64,000 bases of DNA, from the NCBI GenBank assembly GCA_051162045.1, contig JBISDI010000004.1; one strand, 5' to 3'. Positions 60,045 through 64,000 of this stretch are shown here, one piece after another (the first letter of the stretch is position 1; the number at the start of each line of letters is the position of its first letter). The position numbers and the translations under genes are program-made. The notes below the pieces were generated by a model. The model was not told where the DNA came from and searched no databases. It worked only from the letters and a program-made list of their open reading frames with translations. The DNA comes from Anaerozeibacter quisquiliarum (lineage in GTDB: Bacteria; Bacillota; Clostridia; Christensenellales; Aristaeellaceae).

Positions 60045-61532
60045 TCAAGTGATCGCCTTCGCGAGCAACGATTTTTCATCCGCGTCCTCGGCTGTGAACT
60101 CTCCGGTAATGCGGCCGTTTTTCATCACGTATATCCGGTCGCACATGCCGAGAATTTCCGGCAGCTCCGAGGAAACGATCAAAATCGACATACCCTGTTT
60201 GGCCAGGGCATTCATCAGGCTGTAGATCTCTGCCTTCGCGCCAACATCAATCCCTCGTGTGGGTTCGTCGATAATCATCAGCTTTAGATTTTGCTTCAGT
60301 AGCCACCGCGCCAGCAGCACCTTTTGCTGATTGCCGCCTGACAACTTGGTAATTAGCTGGTTGAGGCTGGGCGTCTTGATGGAGATCGCCTCAACCATGT
60401 GTTGAGTCGCCCGCATCTCACGCGCGGAGTCGATCACATAACCTCTGGCGAGTTGATCGAGAGTCGCAATGACCGAGTTCTTGGCCACCGAGAGGTTGGG
60501 GAAAACCCCCTGCTCCTTCCGGTTTTCGGTGACGAGGCCGATGCCGGCCTTTCGCGCGCCCGCCGGGTCGTTCTTGGCCAGCGGTTGACCGTCTAGTAGA
60601 ATATCACCCGCCAAGCGCTCGTCGATGCCAAACAGCGCCCGTGTCATCTCCGTCCGCCCCGCACCCATCAACCCGGAGAACCCGACAATCTCTCCCTTTC
60701 GTACCGTAAAATTCAGATCATCCACCTTTTCGCTGGTCAAGCCGCGCACTTCCAGCGTCACATCGCCTGCGTGCCGATCCTTGGGCGGGAACATATCCGT
60801 CATCTTGCGGCCCACCATCATACCAATCAGTTGATCGGGCGTCAGGTCATTCGCATACGCGGTATCCACCACAGCGCCATCGCGGAACACGGTAATCCGA
60901 TCAGAAAGCGCAAAGATCTCATCCAGCTTATGGGATATGTACAGCACGGCCACTCCCGCGTCCCGCAGACTGCGGATCACCTTGAAGAGATACTGGATCT
61001 CCATGGGGCTTAGGGCGCTGGTCGGCTCATCCATAATAATGATTTTGGCATTAAGCGAGATTGCCTTGGCGATTTCCACCAGTTGCTGCTGAGCGACATT
61101 CAGATGTTGAAGCCTGGCCTGGGGTTTGATGTTAAGTCCTACCTGCTCCAAGCAGCGCTGTGTATCGGCGTAGAGCTGCTTCCACTGTACGCATCCGTGC
61201 TTTGCCGGCAGCCTTCCGAAAAAGATGTTCTCCGCCGCAGACAAAGTATACACTGAATTGAGCTCTTGGTAGATGACGCTGATGCCTTTCTGGATCGCGT
61301 CCAGCGGTTGGCAGATGTCAGCCGGCGCCCCTTCAATGCGATATTCCCCTTCGTCGCACCGGTAAACGCCTGAAAGCACCTTGATGAGTGTGGACTTGCC
61401 AGCGCCGTTCTCACCCACCAACGCATGCACTTCTCCCGGATACAGGTCAAAATGCACGCCTTTTAACGCGTGTACGCCCGGAAAGAACTTGTGGATGTTG
61501 CGAACCTCAAGCACGGGGATGCCGGTTTTCAT
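60045..61532 (-). CDS. Sugar ABC transporter ATPase, RbsA/XylG/MglA type
   Basis: A 495-aa double ATPase with two nucleotide-binding halves. The first has Walker A VGENGAGKST, signature LNVAQQQLVEIAKAI and Walker B IIIMDEPTSAL. The second has a degenerate Walker A GLMGAGRTE, signature LSGGNQQKVLLARWL and Walker B LMIIDEPTRGID. This is the CUT2 layout. The ATG overlaps the permease stop (TGATG). Confidence 0.95.
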   Translation of the reverse strand: MKTGIPVLEVRNIHKFFPGVHALKGVHFDLYPGEVHALVGENGAGKSTLIKVLSGVYRCDEGEYRIEGAPADICQPLDAIQKGISVIYQELNSVYTLSAAENIFFGRLPAKHGCVQWKQLYADTQRCLEQVGLNIKPQARLQHLNVAQQQLVEIAKAISLNAKIIIMDEPTSALSPMEIQYLFKVIRSLRDAGVAVLYISHKLDEIFALSDRITVFRDGAVVDTAYANDLTPDQLIGMMVGRKMTDMFPPKDRHAGDVTLEVRGLTSEKVDDLNFTVRKGEIVGFSGLMGAGRTEMTRALFGIDERLAGDILLDGQPLAKNDPAGARKAGIGLVTENRKEQGVFPNLSVAKNSVIATLDQLARGYVIDSAREMRATQHMVEAISIKTPSLNQLITKLSGGNQQKVLLARWLLKQNLKLMIIDEPTRGIDVGAKAEIYSLMNALAKQGMSILIVSSELPEILGMCDRIYVMKNGRITGEFTAEDADEKSLLAKAIT

Positions 61533-62545
61533 CAAATCCCTTCCTTCTGCTGCTTCTGGATGCGGATCAATTCCCTGGCAATGCTGTTTTTACGCGTACT
61601 GTCCAGCGCGACGGCCAGTATGATGACCACGCCACGGGTGATGTCCTGCCAGAAGGAGTTTACATCCATCAGCGTCAACGCATTTTGCAATACACCGAGG
61701 ATCAGCATGCCGATCAGCGCCCCCACGATGGTACCCGCGCCTCCGGAAAGCGACACGCCGCCCAGAATCACGGAAGCGATTACGATCATTTCAAAACCCG
61801 TGCCTGCGGTAGGTTGGGCGGACGCCATGCGCGAGGCCAGCAAGACACCCGCGAGCATCGTGAGCATGCTTCCAATGACATACACCGCCATCTTGATGCA
61901 ATCCACCGGCAGGCCCGCAAAGCGCGCGGCCTCCTGGTTGCCGCCAATGGCGTAGATATAACGGCCAAAGGTGGTATAGTTGAGCACGAAATAGATTGCG
62001 ATGAAGATCACAAGGGCGATGATAACGGCATTGGGCACCGGCCCGATGTACCCCGTGCCCAGATCGTAAAACGCAGGATTAACGGCCTGGATGGACACCG
62101 CATTGGTATAAACCATCGACGCTCCGCGCCAGATAGCCATGGTGCCGAGCGTGACGATCATTGAGTTGATTTTGAACTTCGTCACAATCAACCCGTTGAT
62201 GGTTCCCACTACGATGCCGCCTCCAAGCGCGGCAAGTACCGCGAGGGGCACGCTGGCCGTGGCATTGAACACAATAATGGACAGAATACCCGCCACCGCT
62301 TGCTGTGAACCCACGGACAGGTCAATCTCCCCCACGAGGATAATCAGCGTCAACCCAAAGCCGCAGATTGCCGTCAGAGACACCTGGCGCAGCGTATTCA
62401 TGATATTGCGTTCGGACAAGAATACCGGCTTCAGGATATAAGTGATTGCGCACAATAAGATCAGCGCGACGGCCAGCACAAGAATATCGGATTGCTTTAT
62501 GTGGTTTACTGCGGCGCGAACCCTATGCTTCTGCGGTGTGTTCAT
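61532..62545 (-). CDS. Sugar ABC transporter permease, RbsC type
   Basis: A 337-aa permease with about ten hydrophobic spans. The CUT2 hallmark segments are LIILVGEIDLSVGSQQAVAG, FKINSMIVTLGTMAIWRGAS, YAIGGNQEAARFAGLPVDCI and IASVILGGVSLSGGAGTIVG. It lies after the binding-protein gene and its stem-loop. Confidence 0.95.
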   Translation of the reverse strand: MNTPQKHRVRAAVNHIKQSDILVLAVALILLCAITYILKPVFLSERNIMNTLRQVSLTAICGFGLTLIILVGEIDLSVGSQQAVAGILSIIVFNATASVPLAVLAALGGGIVVGTINGLIVTKFKINSMIVTLGTMAIWRGASMVYTNAVSIQAVNPAFYDLGTGYIGPVPNAVIIALVIFIAIYFVLNYTTFGRYIYAIGGNQEAARFAGLPVDCIKMAVYVIGSMLTMLAGVLLASRMASAQPTAGTGFEMIVIASVILGGVSLSGGAGTIVGALIGMLILGVLQNALTLMDVNSFWQDITRGVVIILAVALDSTRKNSIARELIRIQKQQKEGI

Positions 62546-62563
62546 GTCTAAATGCTCCTTCTT

Positions 62564-62604
62564 AACGACTGAGCCGATGGTGCTGCACCATCAGCTCAGT
62601 CGTT
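62564..62604 (-). promoter_or_regulatory. Stem-loop between the sugar-binding protein and permease genes
   Basis: AACGACTGAGC-c-GATGGTGC pairs with GCACCATC-a-GCTCAGTCGTT around a single T (62564-62604); only the internal C/A position is mismatched. It starts about 30 bp after the binding-protein stop on the minus strand, the same arrangement as the two other importers here. Confidence 0.7.
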
Positions 62605-62634
62605 GCCACTACGAATTCGATATTCGGGGCAAGG

Positions 62635-63630
62635 CTACTTGCTCGTGAGGGCGCGAATTGCCTCAAAGCTGGTCTTGTAGGAGTCTCCATCCTTGGTGTA
62701 AAAATCCGAGAAATTGTCGATGGTGATGACGACCGTACCGCTTTCGTAGTTCTCGGGTAATTCTTCACCTTTGGCAGCCTTGAACGCCGCGTCAATCAAG
62801 CTGACGCCCATATAATCCGGGAACATCGCAACGGCAGCCTTGTAGGGGGTGTTCCCCAGCAACGCCTCGCGGCCAACTACGCCCTCGAATCCAAAACCGA
62901 TGACCGTCAGCGCGGATTCATCCAATCCGGCTTCCTTATAGGCGGCCATGCCGCCGGTGGCGGAGTTGTCGTTGATGCCGAAAACCACGTTGATATCGGG
63001 GTTGGCGGTGATCGCGTCCTGGGAGACCTTCAGACTCGTTTCCTTGGAACCGCCGCCATCCACTTCCTGCTTGATCTCGTAGGAGATACCCGCTTCGTCC
63101 AGGCCGGCCTTAAAGCCTTCCACGCGCATACGGCAGTCGGCGTAGGCGGGCTGGCCCACAATCAATATCTTAGGATCGATGTTGTTGGCCTTAGCATAAT
63201 TTGCAAACCACAGGCCCGCATTCTTCGCGCCGGAAATGTTGTCGATGCCCACATAGGTTAGGGCGCCTTCGATTACGTTGGATTCCGAAATCACCGGAAT
63301 GCCTGCGGCTGTAGCCTCGGCAACCACATTTGCCAACGCCTTGGCATCAATCGGCGTAATGATGAGAACGTCCACGCCGTCGGTAATCATGTTCTCGGCT
63401 TGCGAAACCTGCTTGCTAACGTCCATGGCGGCGTCGGAGACCTTGAGTTCGGCGCCGAGTTCCCCCGCGCGGGCAGTAGCGCCCTTAACAATGTTCTGGT
63501 ACCACTCGTGCGACATGTCATTCACCAGGTAGCCGAACTTGAGGGTTTTCTCCTCCGCCATTGTAGGGGCTGCTGCCAGACAAGACAACAGAAGTACGAA
63601 CGCAAAAGCCAGAACCAATACCTTCCTCAT
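62635..63630 (-). CDS. Sugar-binding protein, RbsB-like (CUT2)
   Basis: A 331-aa secreted protein starting at the ATG read from 63630, seven bases after GGGAGG; signal peptide MRKVLVLAFAFVLLLSCLAA with APTMAEE. It might also be lipidated through LSC (Cys 17), although the sequence LLSC-LAAAPTMA fits type I cleavage as well. The Peripla_BP_4 fold shows in GYLVNDMSHEWYQNIVKGAT, DGVDVLIITPIDAKALANVV, YVGIDNISGAKNAGLWFANY and VVFGINDNSATGGMAAYKEA. It is the first gene of the operon and delivers the presumed substrate of the glycyl radical enzyme. Confidence 0.93.
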   Translation of the reverse strand: MRKVLVLAFAFVLLLSCLAAAPTMAEEKTLKFGYLVNDMSHEWYQNIVKGATARAGELGAELKVSDAAMDVSKQVSQAENMITDGVDVLIITPIDAKALANVVAEATAAGIPVISESNVIEGALTYVGIDNISGAKNAGLWFANYAKANNIDPKILIVGQPAYADCRMRVEGFKAGLDEAGISYEIKQEVDGGGSKETSLKVSQDAITANPDINVVFGINDNSATGGMAAYKEAGLDESALTVIGFGFEGVVGREALLGNTPYKAAVAMFPDYMGVSLIDAAFKAAKGEELPENYESGTVVITIDNFSDFYTKDGDSYKTSFEAIRALTSK

Positions 63631-63737
63631 ATGGATGCCTCCCACTTTATATTTTAACCGGTGTGACGCCGGCTAAATTCCGGAATGCTATCCTCGGACT
63701 TTTCTTTCTATCAGTGTGTAAGTAACTCTTCGTGTGC

Positions 63738-63766
63738 ATTATAAGCGACTCATACCAAGAAGTCAA
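63738..63766 (-). promoter_or_regulatory. Promoter of the sugar importer/glycyl radical enzyme operon
   Basis: On the minus strand TTGACT (63766-63761), 17 bp, TATAAT (63743-63738), about 108 nt upstream of the binding-protein start. The operon of five genes runs to 56967 with no other clear promoter. Confidence 0.8.
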
Positions 63767-64000
63767 GCGGTTTTCGCCGGTTTATTCACTTATTTTCTGG
63801 AATTAGAGCCGCGTCCACACCACGACTTGCGCACGAGTGAAGAATGCGCGAAGGAGTCAAATACCGCTCAATTACCGCACCCCTGCCGGATTCGAGCATG
63901 ACCTCATGGGACCGGGCAACCGTTGATTTGAATCATGAACGCGCCCATCGGGCGCGCGGATTGTTCGTCCGGTTGTTCCGGGAAGATCAACTCACGTTTC
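63767..64000. other. Right-edge sequence without a recognised gene
   Basis: No gene is seen. A small GC hairpin (CGCGCCC-atc-GGGCGCG, 63941-63957) is present, possibly the terminator of a gene beyond the edge. Confidence 0.35.

Noticed and set aside
1..64000. tRNA, rRNA and known riboswitch classes
   Set aside because: None recognised by eye; a covariance-model scan (tRNAscan-SE, Infernal with Rfam) would be decisive.

Overview
The window looks like chromosomal DNA of an anaerobic, GC-rich member of the Clostridia (Bacillota). The evidence is strong AGGAGG-type ribosome sites with ATG, GTG and TTG starts, TTGACA-N17-TATAAT promoters, Firmicute-style signal peptides, SpoIIE/RsbW/STAS partner-switching proteins, several ABC importers and an oxygen-sensitive glycyl radical enzyme. 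No rRNA or tRNA gene was recognised, so the exact taxon cannot be given.

Layout. (1) 1-8.5 kb: a beta-galactoside operon on the minus strand (solute-binding protein, two permeases, LacZ, then a partial MFS transporter), divergent from a LacI-family regulator, with operator-like repeats in the shared promoter region. A GatY/KbaY-type aldolase at 12 kb may serve the same sugar pathway. (2) 8.5-11.8 kb: a truncated cas3 followed by an orphan type I-C-like CRISPR array of 21 repeats, with no adaptation or Cascade genes. (3) 12.9-18.6 kb: a scrambled accessory zone with a DUF1254/DUF1214 protein, a murA'-oppF' chimera, an AT-rich island with a secreted protein, decayed IS256 and IS5 elements and a 51-aa DUF1508 gene. 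A 163-bp palindromic element occurs three times, at 0.8, 10 and 18.4 kb. (4) 18.6-24.5 kb: an oligopeptide ABC importer operon. (5) 24.5-31.8 kb: housekeeping genes (rluF, a DUF1015 gene, two methyltransferases, an RluA-type synthase, an acyl-ACP thioesterase, uvsE) and an IS110 remnant.

(6) 32.4-37.6 kb: a sigma factor with a probable membrane anti-sigma protein, then two small secreted proteins and a three-gene FtsX/MacB-like ABC exporter. This resembles the layout of bacteriocin or antimicrobial-peptide loci. (7) 38.0-55.2 kb: the most striking region. It holds a 3,009-aa NRPS (A-T-C-A-T-C-A-T-R), a CapK-like ligase, a GNAT protein and an Sfp-type phosphopantetheinyl transferase. Interleaved are a complete partner-switching set (STAS antagonist, sensor SpoIIE phosphatase, HATPase kinase) and a MATE exporter fused to a second HATPase domain. 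The terminal reductase predicts an aldehyde or alcohol product. The first adenylation domain lacks the amino-acid-binding Asp, so the starter may not be an ordinary alpha-amino acid.

(8) 55.6-63.6 kb: a ROK regulator convergent with a sugar-type ABC importer operon that ends in a glycyl radical activase and a glycyl radical enzyme with an atypical active-site loop (GCGW instead of GCxE). All three importer operons carry a strong stem-loop just after the binding-protein gene.
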